64,000 bases of DNA. It comes from Micromonospora chokoriensis. GTDB lineage: Bacteria > Actinomycetota > Actinomycetes > Mycobacteriales > Micromonosporaceae. The notes below the pieces were generated by a model. The model was not told the DNA's origin. It saw nothing but the letters and a program-made list of their open reading frames with translations, and searched no databases. Position numbers and translations under genes: made by a program. Below, one piece after another: positions 40,876 through 49,740 of this stretch. The DNA lies in NCBI RefSeq assembly GCF_000718555.1, contig NZ_JOAN01000009.1, positions 62,001 through 126,000 on the forward strand, given 5' to 3'. The number at the start of each line of letters is the position of its first letter. The stretch's first letter is position 1.

Positions 40876-41520
40876 ATGGGGTCGTCGGGAACGCCGATGG
40901 GTGCGACGCCGGGGCAGGAGCGGCAGGCCGGCGGTACGCCCCGCGCCGCGCTGGCCGACCTGCTCGCCGGTAATCGGCGGTTCGTGAGCGGCCGACCGGT
41001 GCACGGGCACGACGTCACAGCCGCGGCCGCGGCCTCCGGTGACCAGCAGCCGTACGCAGTGGTGCTCGGCTGCATCGACTCCCGGGTGCCGCTGGAGGCG
41101 ATCTTCGACCAGACGTTCGGCGCGATCTGTGTGATCCGTACCGGGGGGCACGTGCTCGATCGCGCGGTGTGCGGCTCGATCGAGTACGTGGTCGGGCAGC
41201 TCGGCGTACCGCTGGTGATGGTCCTCGGCCACGAGCGGTGCGGCGCGGTGGCTGCCACCGTGGAGGCGCTGCGCACCGGGCAGCGTCCCGGGGGGTCGCT
41301 GGCGCACCTGGTGGACGAGATCGCCCCGGCGGTGACCGAGGCGGGGATCGACGATCCGGCGGTGCAACCGCTGGCGATTCGCCGGCACGTCCGGCGCACG
41401 GTGCGCATCCTGCGCGAGGACGATCTGCTGGCGGGGCCGGTGGCCGCCGGCCGGGTGGCCGTGGTCGGCGGCCTCTACGACCTGGCCACCGGCGAGGTCG
41501 CCCTGCTCGATTCGGGCTGA
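40876..41520 (+). CDS. Beta-class carbonic anhydrase
   Basis: A 214-residue zinc enzyme that converts CO2 and water to bicarbonate. The metal ligands are clear: [20 protein letters not shown] (first Cys and the catalytic Asp-Arg dyad) and [10 protein letters not shown] (His and second Cys). [14 protein letters not shown] lies between them. No signal peptide, so cytosolic. The start is ATG 40876 or 40897, neither with a strong ribosome binding site. It is followed by a bidirectional terminator. Bicarbonate for fatty-acid carboxylation is one likely use. Confidence 0.93.
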   Translation: MGSSGTPMGATPGQERQAGGTPRAALADLLAGNRRFVSGRPVHGHDVTAAAAASGDQQPYAVVLGCIDSRVPLEAIFDQTFGAICVIRTGGHVLDRAVCGSIEYVVGQLGVPLVMVLGHERCGAVAATVEALRTGQRPGGSLAHLVDEIAPAVTEAGIDDPAVQPLAIRRHVRRTVRILREDDLLAGPVAAGRVAVVGGLYDLATGEVALLDSG

Positions 41521-41540
41521 ACCGGCGGCCCTGGACGCGC

Positions 41541-41576
41541 GAAACCGCCCGCCGGGAGATCCCGACGGGCGGTTTC
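41541..41576. terminator. Bidirectional hairpin terminator
   Basis: An 11-bp perfect inverted repeat (GAAACCGCCCG ... CGGGCGGTTTC) with a nested CGGGA/TCCCG stem. It sits between the convergent carbonic anhydrase gene and the small hypothetical gene. Confidence 0.85.
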
Positions 41577-41598
41577 AGGTGATGCGGTGGGGGAGGGC

Positions 41599-41928
41599 TC
41601 AGCCCTCGAAGACACCGGCCGCGACCAGGCGCTTCTCGGTGGCCTCCCAGCCGTCGCCCGGGTAGGACGCGGCCAGGTTGTTGATCTCCGCCCGGATCTT
41701 GGCGGCGTGGCCGGCGGCGGCCAGCACGCGGATCTCCTCGACGAAGGCGTCGGAGTCCGTGCGCAGGTGCGCGGTCTTACCGTTGGTGAGGTTCCGCACG
41801 TAGGCGTGCTTGCCGCCGTTGAGCGGGATGAGGTACTTGAACTCGCCCAGCACGCTGAGGGCGCCACCCTGGCCAGCCTGGCCGGCCCGGACGGACGCGC
41901 GCGCGGTCTTAGAGGTGTTGCTCGCCAC
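41599..41928 (-). CDS. Small conserved hypothetical protein
   Basis: A 109-residue protein: a basic low-complexity start (MASNTSKTARASVRAGQAGQ), then GALSVLGEFKYLIPLNGGKH, AYVRNLTNGKTAHLRTDSDA, FVEEIRVLAAAGHAAKIRAE and YPGDGWEATEKRLVAAGVFE. It looks compact and soluble. No family is recognised. The GTG at 41928 has GGAG 8 bases upstream. It is divergent from the DUF3145 gene. High-quality codon use and the strong terminator argue that it is real and expressed. Confidence 0.78.
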   Translation of the reverse strand: MASNTSKTARASVRAGQAGQGGALSVLGEFKYLIPLNGGKHAYVRNLTNGKTAHLRTDSDAFVEEIRVLAAAGHAAKIRAEINNLAASYPGDGWEATEKRLVAAGVFEG

Positions 41929-42237
41929 GGAGGTACTCCTTGCAAGACGTACGGGAGGACTGGACGTCCGGGGGCTGTGTGCGGGTCGTACTTGACTCGA
42001 CCCGCGAAGGTGTAACGCGGCATAAGCCGCCGGTGGAACTGTACAGGACCACGACATCATGCTGGTCGTCGCGGTGTCCTGAGGGGTAACCGCAGCCACC
42101 CGTCCGGCTATTCCACCCGGCGTTTTTTCCGATTCCCTGGCGCACCACGCGTCACACAAGTCATCATGTGTTGCAGCAGCCACCTGGGTGGACGAGGTCG
42201 TAGGGGAAGACGCACCTCGCTCTCCCGGGAGGTCACC
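41929..42237. other. Divergent promoter region
   Basis: 309 bases between two divergent genes. It holds a short stem (GCGGC-ATAA-GCCGC near 42018), an AT-rich patch CGTTTTTTCCGATTCC near 42120, and the GGGAGG ribosome binding site of the DUF3145 gene. I see no gene in it. Confidence 0.5.
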
Positions 42238-42729
42238 GTGCCAACGCGTGGCGTCGTATACGTCCACTCGACCCCGCTCGCCGTGTGCTCACACGTCGAG
42301 TGGGCGATCGCGCGCGTCCTAGCCGCGCCGGTCAACCTGCAGTGGACGGCTCAGCCCGTCGACCCCGGCGCCCGCCGGGCCGAATGCGGGTGGACCGGTC
42401 GTCCGGGGACGGGCGCCGAGCTGGCTGTTGCCCTCCGGCAGTGGCCCATGATCCGTTTCGAGGTCACCGAGGAGCCGAGTCCCGGTGCCGATGGTGAGCG
42501 CTTCATGTACGTGCCGGCCCGTGGCCTGTTCCGGGCCACCGTCGGCGTGGCCGGTGACATCCAGCTCGGCGAGGACCGGCTCCGGGCGCTGATGGCGGCC
42601 TCCCGGGCCCCGGAAGCGCTGGCGCACGCTCTGGACAAGGCGCTCGGCACGGCGTGGGACGCTGACCTGGAGCCCTACCGGTACGCCGGCGACGGTGCCC
42701 CGGTGACCTTGCTCACTCGGGTTGGCTGA
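42238..42729 (+). CDS. DUF3145 protein
   Basis: A 163-residue protein of the actinobacterial DUF3145 family. It opens PTRGVVYVHSTPLAVCSHVE and continues with WAIARVLAAPVNLQWTAQP, MIRFEVTEEPSPGADGERFM and LGTAWDADLEPYRYAGDGAP. The family has no known biochemical role. In many actinobacteria it lies close to the fatty-acid synthase cluster, as here (2.2 kb from fabF). The GTG at 42238 is preceded by GGGAGGTCACC. Confidence 0.85.
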   Translation: MPTRGVVYVHSTPLAVCSHVEWAIARVLAAPVNLQWTAQPVDPGARRAECGWTGRPGTGAELAVALRQWPMIRFEVTEEPSPGADGERFMYVPARGLFRATVGVAGDIQLGEDRLRALMAASRAPEALAHALDKALGTAWDADLEPYRYAGDGAPVTLLTRVG

Positions 42730-42834
42730 TCCGACGGCCGGCGAGTTGGGTGACGTGCACGCGCGCCGCCGATGAGGTGTGCGGGCGGAAAGGTCAAGTT
42801 GCCCCGATAAGGGGGAACTGATGGGATAGGCGGC

Positions 42835-44562
42835 GTGTCGAATCGCCCGTGGCGAGCCTGTGTCGCTGTCGCCGCCCTGACCGCCCTGCTCGCCTCCGGC
42901 TGCACGGGCGGCTCGCCCCGCAACGCCCCGACGCCCAGCCCCGGCGCCACCTCCGCCGGCCCCAGCGTCCCTGCCGCGCCGCCGGCCGGCGACCCCGCCA
43001 GCCGCGCCGCCGCGCTGGTGGCGACGCTCTCCGACGAAGACCTGGTCGGCCAGGTGCTGATGCCGTACGCGTACGGCGACTCGGCGACGAAGGTCTCCGC
43101 CGGCTCGGCGGCCGGTAACCAGGCTCTCGCCGGGGTCGACACTCCCGCCGACATGATCACCAAGTACCGGCTGGGTGGCCTCATCCTGGTCGGCTTCAGC
43201 GCCGACGACCCGACCAAGGGCAACCAGGAGACCACGAACGTCGACAACCCCAAGCAGGTACACGAGCTCACCACCGGGCTGCGTACCGCCGCCGGCCGGC
43301 TCGCCGCCGGTCCCGCGCCGCTGCTGATCGGCACCGACCAGGAGTACGGCGTCGTCACCCGGGTGACCGACGGGGTCACCGTGCTGCCCAGCGCCCTCGC
43401 GGCCGGCGCGGCCGGCGACCCGAAGCTCACCGAGGCCGCCTGGCGGGCCGCCGGCGCCGAGTTGGCCGCGATGGGCATCAACCTCGACTTCGCCCCGGTA
43501 GCCGACGTGCTGGCCACCCGCAGCACCGTGATCGGCTCCCGGTCGTACGGGGCCGACCCGAAGCAGGCCGCCGCGCAGGTCGGCGGCGCCGTCCGTGGCC
43601 TTCAGGCGGTCGGGGTCGCGGCCACCCTGAAGCACTTCCCCGGCCACGGCCACAGCGCCGACGACTCGCACCAGGATCTGCCGGTGCTCACCCAGTCCGC
43701 CGCGGCGTTGCAGAGCGGCGCGTGGCCGCCGTTCACCGCCGGAATGGACGCGGGGGCGATGGCGGTGATGTCCGGTCACCTGGACGCGCGCGCGATCGAC
43801 CCGGGGACCCCGGCGACGTTCTCGCACAAGCTCCTCACCGACGTGCTGCGCGGCCAACTCGGCTTCAAGGGCGTGGTGATCACCGACGGGATGAACATGC
43901 CGCCCGCGAAGCGCTGGGCTCCCGGCGAGGCGGCGGTCCGGGCGCTCAACGCCGGAAACGACCTCATCCTGATGACCCCGAACGTGGGTCAGGCGTACGA
44001 CGGGCTGCTCGCCGCGCTGCGCGGCGGATCGCTGCCCCGGACCCGGCTCGTCGAGGCGGTCACCCGGGTGCTGACCATGAAGTTCCGGCTCGCGGAGTCG
44101 CCGGTGGCGCCGATGTCCACGCTCAACACCCCGGAGCACCGGGCGGCGGCCGACGCGCTCGCCGCCGCCGCCGTCACCGTGCTGCGGGGCGCCTGCGGGG
44201 CAGCGGTGAAGGGGCCGGTCACCGTCACCTCGTCCGGCGGTCGGGACGGCACCCGAGCCACCCTCACCGCCGCGCTGACCGCTGCCGGGGTGCAGGTCAA
44301 GCCCAGCGGCGGCACGATCGTGCACCTGGTGGGCTACGGCGACGCCGCCAGCGACCTGCGACCCGACGCGGCGGTCACGGTCGCCATGGACACCCCGTAC
44401 GTGCTGAGCGGAGCGAAGTCACCGACCCTGCTGGCGACGTACTCCTCCAGCCGGGCGTCGATGACCGGCCTGGCCGCCGTGCTCGCCGGCAAGACCCGGC
44501 CGGGCGGCCGGTCCCCGGTGGCCGTCCCCGGCCTACCCGCCACCACCTGCCCCAGCAGCTGA
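42835..44562 (+). CDS. Beta-N-acetylhexosaminidase-like GH3 lipoprotein
   Basis: A 575-residue exported glycoside hydrolase. The signal peptide ends with the lipobox LLASGC, then a Pro/Ser/Thr linker. The GH3 catalytic domain includes GINLDFAPVADVLATRSTVI and the diagnostic KHFPGHGHSADDSHQDLPVL near residue 265, where the Asp/His of the DSH motif acts as acid/base in NagZ-type enzymes; the nucleophile Asp is in GVVITDGMNMPPA near 350. A C-terminal Ig-free domain follows. It probably trims N-acetyl-sugars from peptidoglycan or chitin outside the cell. GTG start at 42835. Confidence 0.9.
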   Translation: MSNRPWRACVAVAALTALLASGCTGGSPRNAPTPSPGATSAGPSVPAAPPAGDPASRAAALVATLSDEDLVGQVLMPYAYGDSATKVSAGSAAGNQALAGVDTPADMITKYRLGGLILVGFSADDPTKGNQETTNVDNPKQVHELTTGLRTAAGRLAAGPAPLLIGTDQEYGVVTRVTDGVTVLPSALAAGAAGDPKLTEAAWRAAGAELAAMGINLDFAPVADVLATRSTVIGSRSYGADPKQAAAQVGGAVRGLQAVGVAATLKHFPGHGHSADDSHQDLPVLTQSAAALQSGAWPPFTAGMDAGAMAVMSGHLDARAIDPGTPATFSHKLLTDVLRGQLGFKGVVITDGMNMPPAKRWAPGEAAVRALNAGNDLILMTPNVGQAYDGLLAALRGGSLPRTRLVEAVTRVLTMKFRLAESPVAPMSTLNTPEHRAAADALAAAAVTVLRGACGAAVKGPVTVTSSGGRDGTRATLTAALTAAGVQVKPSGGTIVHLVGYGDAASDLRPDAAVTVAMDTPYVLSGAKSPTLLATYSSSRASMTGLAAVLAGKTRPGGRSPVAVPGLPATTCPSS

Positions 44563-44632
44563 CCGTCTGCGCGGATCGCGTGCGATCGAAATCCCCTCGC
44601 CTCGCCCCTGGTCGGTCTGCCAACCTGCACGG

Positions 44633-44851
44633 ATGGGAGCGGCAGAAGGATTCCGGCACGTGCAACGGGCGGACGGCACGGTGGTGATCACCCACCACGG
44701 ACGGGTCGCCGGCACCCTGCGCGGTGCTCGGGCAGCGGAGTTCCTGGCCGAGGTCGACGACGACCCGCAGTTGGTGATGGCCCGCTGGACCGGCAACTAC
44801 CGCCACGGCAACGAGCGCACCGCGAAGCAGCACCCCCGCAACCGGGGCTGA
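44633..44851 (+). CDS. Small hypothetical protein
   Basis: A 72-residue soluble protein (MGAAEGFRHVQRADGTVVIT, HHGRVAGTLRGARAAEFLAE, VDDDPQLVMARWTGNYRHGN, ERTAKQHPRNRG). Its beta-beta-alpha pattern with a basic tail is protein-like and codon use matches neighbours. No function recognised. The ribosome binding site is weak. A hairpin terminator follows 5 bases after the stop, which supports it being a transcribed gene. Confidence 0.68.
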   Translation: MGAAEGFRHVQRADGTVVITHHGRVAGTLRGARAAEFLAEVDDDPQLVMARWTGNYRHGNERTAKQHPRNRG

Positions 44852-44855
44852 ACGG

Positions 44856-44890
44856 CGAAAGGCCCCTCCTCGACGAGGAGAGGCCCTTCG
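44856..44890. terminator. Bidirectional hairpin terminator
   Basis: CGAAAGGCCCCTCCTCG pairs with CGAGGAGAGGCCCTTCG through 17 positions with two wobble pairs and almost no loop. It lies between the small hypothetical gene and the convergent end of fabF. Confidence 0.82.
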
Positions 44891-44899
44891 CGCAGGAAC

Positions 44900-46126
44900 T
44901 CAGGGGCGGGTGAAGACGAGCGCCACGTTGTGGCCGCCGAAGCCGAACGCGTTGTTCAACGCGGCCGGGATCTCCATGTGGCGAGCCTTGTGCGCGGCGA
45001 CCTCCAGGGTGAGGCCCGGCTCCGGGTCGTCCAGGTTGATCGTCGGAGGAACGACACCGTCGCGGATCGCCAGGATGGTGGCGATCGACTCCAGCGCGCC
45101 GGCCGCACCGAGCAGGTGACCGGTCATCGACTTCGTCGCGGCCAACACCGGGTGGTCGCCGAGCGCCTTGTGCAGCGCGCCGATCTCCAGCATGTCCCCG
45201 ACCGGGGTCGAGGTGGCGTGCGCGTTGACGTGCACGATGTCCTGCTTGGCCACGTCCGCGTCGGCGATCGCCTTGGCGATGGCCCGGATGGCGCCCTCAC
45301 CCTCGGCGTGCGGCTGCACGATGTCGTACGCGTCGGAGGTGACGCCGGCGCCGGCGAGGCGCGCGTACACCCGGGCGCCCCGGGCGGCAGCGTGGTCGGC
45401 CCGCTCCAGCACGAGAACGCCAGCGCCCTCGCCGAGGACGAAGCCGTCCCGACCCTTGTCCCACGGGCGGGAAGCCCGCTCCGGGTCGTCGTTGCGGGTC
45501 GACATGGCCCGCATCGAGCTGAACCCGGCGATCGGCAGCGGGTGGATGACCGCCTCGGTGCCGCCGGCAACCACCACGTCGGCGCGGCCGGAACGGATGA
45601 TGTCCAGGCCCAGGGCGATCGCCTCGGCGCCGGTGGCGCAGGCGCTGGCCACCGCGTGCACGCCGGCCTTGGCGCCCAGCTCCAGCCCGACCCACGCGGC
45701 CGGACCGTTCGGCATCAGCATCGGGATGGTGTGCGGGGAGACCCGCCGCGGCCCGGACGCCTCCAGGATGTCGTCCTGGGCGAGCAGGGTGGTGGCACCG
45801 CCGATGCCGGAGCCGACACTGACAGCCAGCCGCTCCCCGTCGAGGTCGGAGCCGGCGAGGCCGGCGTCCGCCCAGGCCTGCTGCGCCGCGATGATCGCGA
45901 TCGCCTCGGAGCGATCCAGGCGGCGCAGGCGGATCCGGTCCAGCACCTCGGACGGCTCCACAGCCAACTGGGCGGCGATCCGGACCGGCAGTTGCTCAGC
46001 CCACTCCTGGGTGAGGGCACTCACCCCGGAGCGGCCGGCGAGCATTGCGTCCCAGGTGGACGCGACGTCCCCGCCAAGCGGGGTCGTCGCGCCGAGCCCG
46101 GTGACGACGACGTCTGGACGAGTCAT
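44900..46126 (-). CDS. fabF: Beta-ketoacyl-ACP synthase II
   Basis: A 408-residue elongating condensing enzyme. The N-terminal VVVTGLGATTPLGGDVASTW is typical. The active-site Cys lies in VASACATGAEAIALG, and the two His residues in NAHATSTPVGDMLE and SMTGHLLGAAGALE. It extends acyl-ACP by two carbons from malonyl-ACP. Last gene of the fabD-fabH-acpP-fabF operon, 2 bases after the acpP stop. Confidence 0.96.
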   Translation of the reverse strand: MTRPDVVVTGLGATTPLGGDVASTWDAMLAGRSGVSALTQEWAEQLPVRIAAQLAVEPSEVLDRIRLRRLDRSEAIAIIAAQQAWADAGLAGSDLDGERLAVSVGSGIGGATTLLAQDDILEASGPRRVSPHTIPMLMPNGPAAWVGLELGAKAGVHAVASACATGAEAIALGLDIIRSGRADVVVAGGTEAVIHPLPIAGFSSMRAMSTRNDDPERASRPWDKGRDGFVLGEGAGVLVLERADHAAARGARVYARLAGAGVTSDAYDIVQPHAEGEGAIRAIAKAIADADVAKQDIVHVNAHATSTPVGDMLEIGALHKALGDHPVLAATKSMTGHLLGAAGALESIATILAIRDGVVPPTINLDDPEPGLTLEVAAHKARHMEIPAALNNAFGFGGHNVALVFTRP

Positions 46127-46128
46127 GA

Positions 46129-46368
46129 TCAGGACTGCGCCGCGATGTAGCTGACAGCGTCACCGACGGTCTTGAGGTTCTGCACCTCGTTGTCCGGGAT
46201 CTTGACGCCGAACTTCTCCTCGGCGGCGACCACGACCTCCACCATGGAGAGCGAGTCGACGTCGAGGTCGTCGGTGAAGGACTTCCCCTCGGCCACGTCG
46301 TCCGGGTTCACCCCGGCAACCTCTTCGAGGATCTCGGCGAGGCCGGTGGTGATCTCGTCACGGGTCAT
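46129..46368 (-). CDS. acpP: Acyl carrier protein
   Basis: A 79-residue acidic four-helix protein (MTRDEITTGLAEILEEVAGV onward). The phosphopantetheine attachment Ser is in DDLDVDSLSMVEVVVAAEEK; note DSLS where most ACPs have DSLD. It carries growing acyl chains between the fab enzymes. The gap to fabH is about 85 bases, longer than other spacings in the operon, and holds its own ribosome binding site. Confidence 0.97.
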   Translation of the reverse strand: MTRDEITTGLAEILEEVAGVNPDDVAEGKSFTDDLDVDSLSMVEVVVAAEEKFGVKIPDNEVQNLKTVGDAVSYIAAQS

Positions 46369-46453
46369 TGCGGTTGGTTCCTTTCATCGGGGTTCTCCGG
46401 CGGACGGCGTCGCCGACCGCCACTCCTCGACGCGTACGCGCCCGAGGGGGTCA

Positions 46454-47398
46454 TCAGGGGCAGCGGACGACCTGACCGGCGTAGGTCAGGCCACCGCCGA
46501 AGCCGAACAGCAGCACCGGTGCGCCCGAGGGCACCTCCCGGCGCTCGACCAGCTTGGACAGGGCCAGTGGCACGCTCGCCGCAGAGGTGTTGCCGGACTC
46601 GACGATGTCCTTCGCGATGATCGCGTTGGGGATGTTGAGTCGCTTGGCGATGCCGTCGATGATCCGGGAGTTCGCCTGGTGCGGCACGAACGCGGCCAGC
46701 TCCGACGGGTCGACCCCGGCCCGCTCGCAGGCCTGTAGCGCGAGCGGTGCCAGCGCGGTGGTGGCCCAGCGGAACACCGCCTGCCCCTCCTGCTGGATGT
46801 ACGGGCGCCAGCCCTCGATGCGGACCGCGTCGCTCTTCTCCGGCACCGAACCCCAGACCACCGGGCCGATCCCGGCCGGCTCGTCGTCGGCGGTGGCGGA
46901 GACCACCGCGGCGCCAGCCCCGTCCGCGAAGATGATGCAGGTGGAGCGGTCGGTCCAGTCGGTGAAGTCGGAGAGCTTCTCCGCGCCGATGACGATCGCG
47001 TTGCGCGAGGCCCCGGCCCGGATGGCGTGGTCGACGGTGCCCAGCGCGTACGCGAAGCCCGAGCAGGCGGTGTTGACGTCGAACGCGCCGGGGGCGGTGA
47101 TGCCCAGCTTGGCGGCGACCCGGCAGGCCACGTTGGGGCTGCGGTCGATGGAGGAGCAGGTGGCGACGACGACCAGGTCGATGTCGGCGGCGGTCAGGCC
47201 CGAGTTCGCCAGCGCCTTGCCGGCGGCTGCGGCGGCCATGTCGGCCACCGTCTCACTGTCGGCGATCCGCCGGCTGACGATGCCGACCCGGTCGCGGATC
47301 CACTCGTCGTTGGTGTCGACGAGCTTGGCGATGTCGTCGTTGGTCACCACCCGGGAGGGCTGGTAGTGCCCCATCGAGACGATGCGACTGCCAGTCAT
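46454..47398 (-). CDS. fabH: Beta-ketoacyl-ACP synthase III
   Basis: A 314-residue initiating condensing enzyme. The Cys nucleophile is in AFDVNTACSGFAYALG, the His in AAFVPHQANSRIIDG and the Asn in IVESGNTSAASVPLAL, so the Cys-His-Asn triad is complete. It joins an acyl-CoA primer (acetyl or branched in actinomycetes) to malonyl-ACP. It overlaps fabD by 4 bases. Confidence 0.96.
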   Translation of the reverse strand: MTGSRIVSMGHYQPSRVVTNDDIAKLVDTNDEWIRDRVGIVSRRIADSETVADMAAAAAGKALANSGLTAADIDLVVVATCSSIDRSPNVACRVAAKLGITAPGAFDVNTACSGFAYALGTVDHAIRAGASRNAIVIGAEKLSDFTDWTDRSTCIIFADGAGAAVVSATADDEPAGIGPVVWGSVPEKSDAVRIEGWRPYIQQEGQAVFRWATTALAPLALQACERAGVDPSELAAFVPHQANSRIIDGIAKRLNIPNAIIAKDIVESGNTSAASVPLALSKLVERREVPSGAPVLLFGFGGGLTYAGQVVRCP

Positions 47399-48321
47399 GA
47401 ACGACCTCCGATGCGGGCGATCAGGTCCCGTGCGGCCGGCAGGTCGTCCGGGGTGTTCAGGGTGACGATCTCCGGGGCGCCGTCGCCCTTGAGTTCCCGC
47501 TTGACCAGGCCGGCGAGGGTGCCGGCCGGGGGCAGCTCGATCACGCCGGTGACCCCGAGGTCGGCCAGCGTACGCATGCACAGGTCCCAGCGCACCGGCG
47601 CGGTGACCTGACGGACCAGGCGCTGCACCATGGCCGGACCGTTGTAGACCGCGGTGCCGTCGAGGTTCGACAGCAGGGTCCGGGCCGGGTCGGCGGGGGT
47701 GATCTGCGCGGCCTCCGCGGCGAGCGCGGTCTCGGCCGGAGCCATGTACGGGGTGTGGAACGCGCCCGCCACCTGGAGTCGAATGATCCGGGTTCGGGCG
47801 GGCGGCGCGGCGGCGAGCTTGTCCAGCCCGTCCAGGGCCCCAGCGGCGACGATCTGCCCGGCACCGTTGCGGTTGGCCGGGTAGAGCCCGTTCGCCTCGA
47901 TCGCGGCGATCACCTCGTCGGGATCGCCGCCGAGCACCGCGGCCATCCCGGTCGGCTCCAGCGCGCACGCGGCGGCCATCTCCCGGCCGCGTACACCTGC
48001 GAGGGTGATCGCGGCGTCGGCCGTCAGCACACCGGCCAGGGCGGCGGCACCCAACTCGCCGACGCTGTGGCCCGCGGTGAGCGAGACGCCGTCCAGCGGC
48101 AGGTGCTCGGCCGCGAGCAACGCCGCGGCGACCAGCAACGGCTGGGTGCGGGCGGTGTCCTTGATCTCGTCGGCGTCGGCGGTGGTGCCCAGGTGCAGCA
48201 GGTCGACCCCGGCCAACGCCGACCACTCGCGCAGTCGCGCCTCAGTGCCGGTCAGGTCGAGCCAGGGGGTCAGGAAGCCGGGTTTCTGAGAACCCTGGCC
48301 GGGACTAAGTACGGCGAGCAC
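47395..48321 (-). CDS. fabD: Malonyl-CoA:ACP transacylase
   Basis: A 308-residue acyltransferase. MLAVLSPGQGSQKPGFLTPW holds the oxyanion GQGSQ, GHSVGELGAAALAGVL the active-site Ser (near 91), and AGAFHTPYMAPAETAL the His. It loads malonyl groups onto AcpP. GTG start at 48321. It is the first gene of the operon and lies 79 bases downstream of the regulator gene. Confidence 0.95.
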   Translation of the reverse strand: MLAVLSPGQGSQKPGFLTPWLDLTGTEARLREWSALAGVDLLHLGTTADADEIKDTARTQPLLVAAALLAAEHLPLDGVSLTAGHSVGELGAAALAGVLTADAAITLAGVRGREMAAACALEPTGMAAVLGGDPDEVIAAIEANGLYPANRNGAGQIVAAGALDGLDKLAAAPPARTRIIRLQVAGAFHTPYMAPAETALAAEAAQITPADPARTLLSNLDGTAVYNGPAMVQRLVRQVTAPVRWDLCMRTLADLGVTGVIELPPAGTLAGLVKRELKGDGAPEIVTLNTPDDLPAARDLIARIGGRS

Positions 48322-48383
48322 ACCTATGACTCTCCCGGATGCGGGCTGGTAACGCTGTGCCGCCTTCGACCAAACCGCACTAG

Positions 48384-48397
48384 AACCTTTAGAGGTT
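48384..48397. promoter_or_regulatory. Inverted repeat in the fasR-fabD junction
   Basis: AACCTTTAGAGGTT (5-bp arms AACCT/AGGTT) lies about 65 bases upstream of fabD, just after the regulator's stop codon. It could be the operator of the fab operon, but no FasR consensus is known to me to confirm it. Confidence 0.4.
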
Positions 48398-48399
48398 TC

Positions 48400-49665
48400 C
48401 TACAAAGATCGGCGGGGATCATCCTCGGTTTGGGGGGATTTCCGGGTGGCCGGGGTCATTGTCTGAGTCGGGACGGTCGAGGTGAGCGGGGCGACCGGAT
48501 CCAACCGGCCCACGGTCAGCGCGACCTGAAGGGCGAACGCGTCCCGGGGAGACAGCGGCGAGAACCCGGTCACCTCGGCGATCCGGCGCAATCGGTAACG
48601 CACCGTGTTCGGGTGCACGAACAGCGCCCGGGCCGCGCTCTCCAGCGTGCCACCGGCAGCCAGGAAGGCGTCCAGGGTCGCCAGCAACTCCCCACCGGCG
48701 CGCACAAGCGTCGCGTACACATCATGGCGTAGCCGCCGCCGGGCCTCCGCGTCGCCCGCGAGGGCCCGCTCCGGCAGCAGGTCCGCGGCCGGCACCGGCC
48801 GAGGCGCGCCGGGCCAGGCCGGCGCGGCCCGGAAACCGGACAGCGCGGCCCGGGCCGACTCGGTCGCCTCGTCCAGGCTCGGTACGGCCGGACCGACCAC
48901 CACCGGGCCGTCCCCGAACGCGCTCAGCAGCTTCGCGGTGGCGGTCAGCGGGTCCGGTGCGCCGCCCAGCACGATGACCAACCGGTCGCCGTGCACGCCG
49001 CCGATCACCTCGACCCCGATCCGGCGAGCCTGCCGGTAGACCACGTGCAGCACCGCGGAGACCTCGCCGCCGGGCGACCGGCCGACCGCCACCGCCACCG
49101 GCGGCGCGTCCGTCCAGCCGAGCGCGGCGGCCCGACTGGCCAGGACGTCCGGCGAGTCACCGCGCAACAACGCGTCGACAAGCAGCGCCTGCAACCGGGC
49201 GTCCCAGGCGCCGCGCGACTCGGCGGCCCGCGCGTACACCCGGGCGGCGGCGAACGCGATCTCCCGGGAGAAGCGCAGCACCGCCTCGCGCAGCTGCTGC
49301 TCCTCGCCTTCGGCGGCCAGTTGCGACACCTGCTCCTCGACCACGTCGATCATCACTTTGATCAACGCCACGGTCTGCTGGAGGGTGATCGACCGGGCCA
49401 GCGCCTGCGGGGCGGCGTCGAAGACGTCGTCCGAGACCTCCTGGGTGCTGTCCGCCGTGCCGCCGCCATCGCGCAGCCACTGCACCAGCGACCGGGCGCC
49501 CGCCTGGGCGACAAGCATCACCCAGGAGCGCTGATCGGCCGGCAGTGCCCGGAACCACGGCAGCGTCTCGTCCATCCGGGCCACGCTGGAGGTGGCCAAC
49601 GCCCCCGCCGATCGTTCGATTCGGCGCAGCGTGGCCGACAGCTCCCCACCGCCCGGCGTGCTCAC
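48400..49665 (-). CDS. fasR: PucR-family transcriptional regulator of fatty-acid synthesis (FasR-like)
   Basis: A 421-residue regulator. Residues 10-160 are an N-terminal sensory part (SATLRRIERSAGALATSSVA), a central GGDEF-like degenerate region follows (VAVGRSPGGEVSAVLHVVYR), and the C-terminal 60 residues hold the PucR helix-turn-helix (TLESAARALFVHPNTVRYRL, RRIAEVTGFSPLSPRDAFAL). In Streptomyces the same gene sits directly before fabD and activates the fab operon; the identical order here supports the same role. GTG start at 49665 with AGGAC in front. Confidence 0.88.
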   Translation of the reverse strand: MSTPGGGELSATLRRIERSAGALATSSVARMDETLPWFRALPADQRSWVMLVAQAGARSLVQWLRDGGGTADSTQEVSDDVFDAAPQALARSITLQQTVALIKVMIDVVEEQVSQLAAEGEEQQLREAVLRFSREIAFAAARVYARAAESRGAWDARLQALLVDALLRGDSPDVLASRAAALGWTDAPPVAVAVGRSPGGEVSAVLHVVYRQARRIGVEVIGGVHGDRLVIVLGGAPDPLTATAKLLSAFGDGPVVVGPAVPSLDEATESARAALSGFRAAPAWPGAPRPVPAADLLPERALAGDAEARRRLRHDVYATLVRAGGELLATLDAFLAAGGTLESAARALFVHPNTVRYRLRRIAEVTGFSPLSPRDAFALQVALTVGRLDPVAPLTSTVPTQTMTPATRKSPQTEDDPRRSL

Positions 49666-49740
49666 CGTCCTAGCCTGACACGTCGTGAGCAGGCCATCCA
49701 CGTCGGCACCGGTCAGCGCGGCGAGCCCAGCGGGTCGGTC

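Noticed and set aside
42319..44325. A 668-codon minus-strand frame opposite the DUF3145 and GH3 genes.
   Set aside because: Antisense mirror of two genes with clear family motifs.
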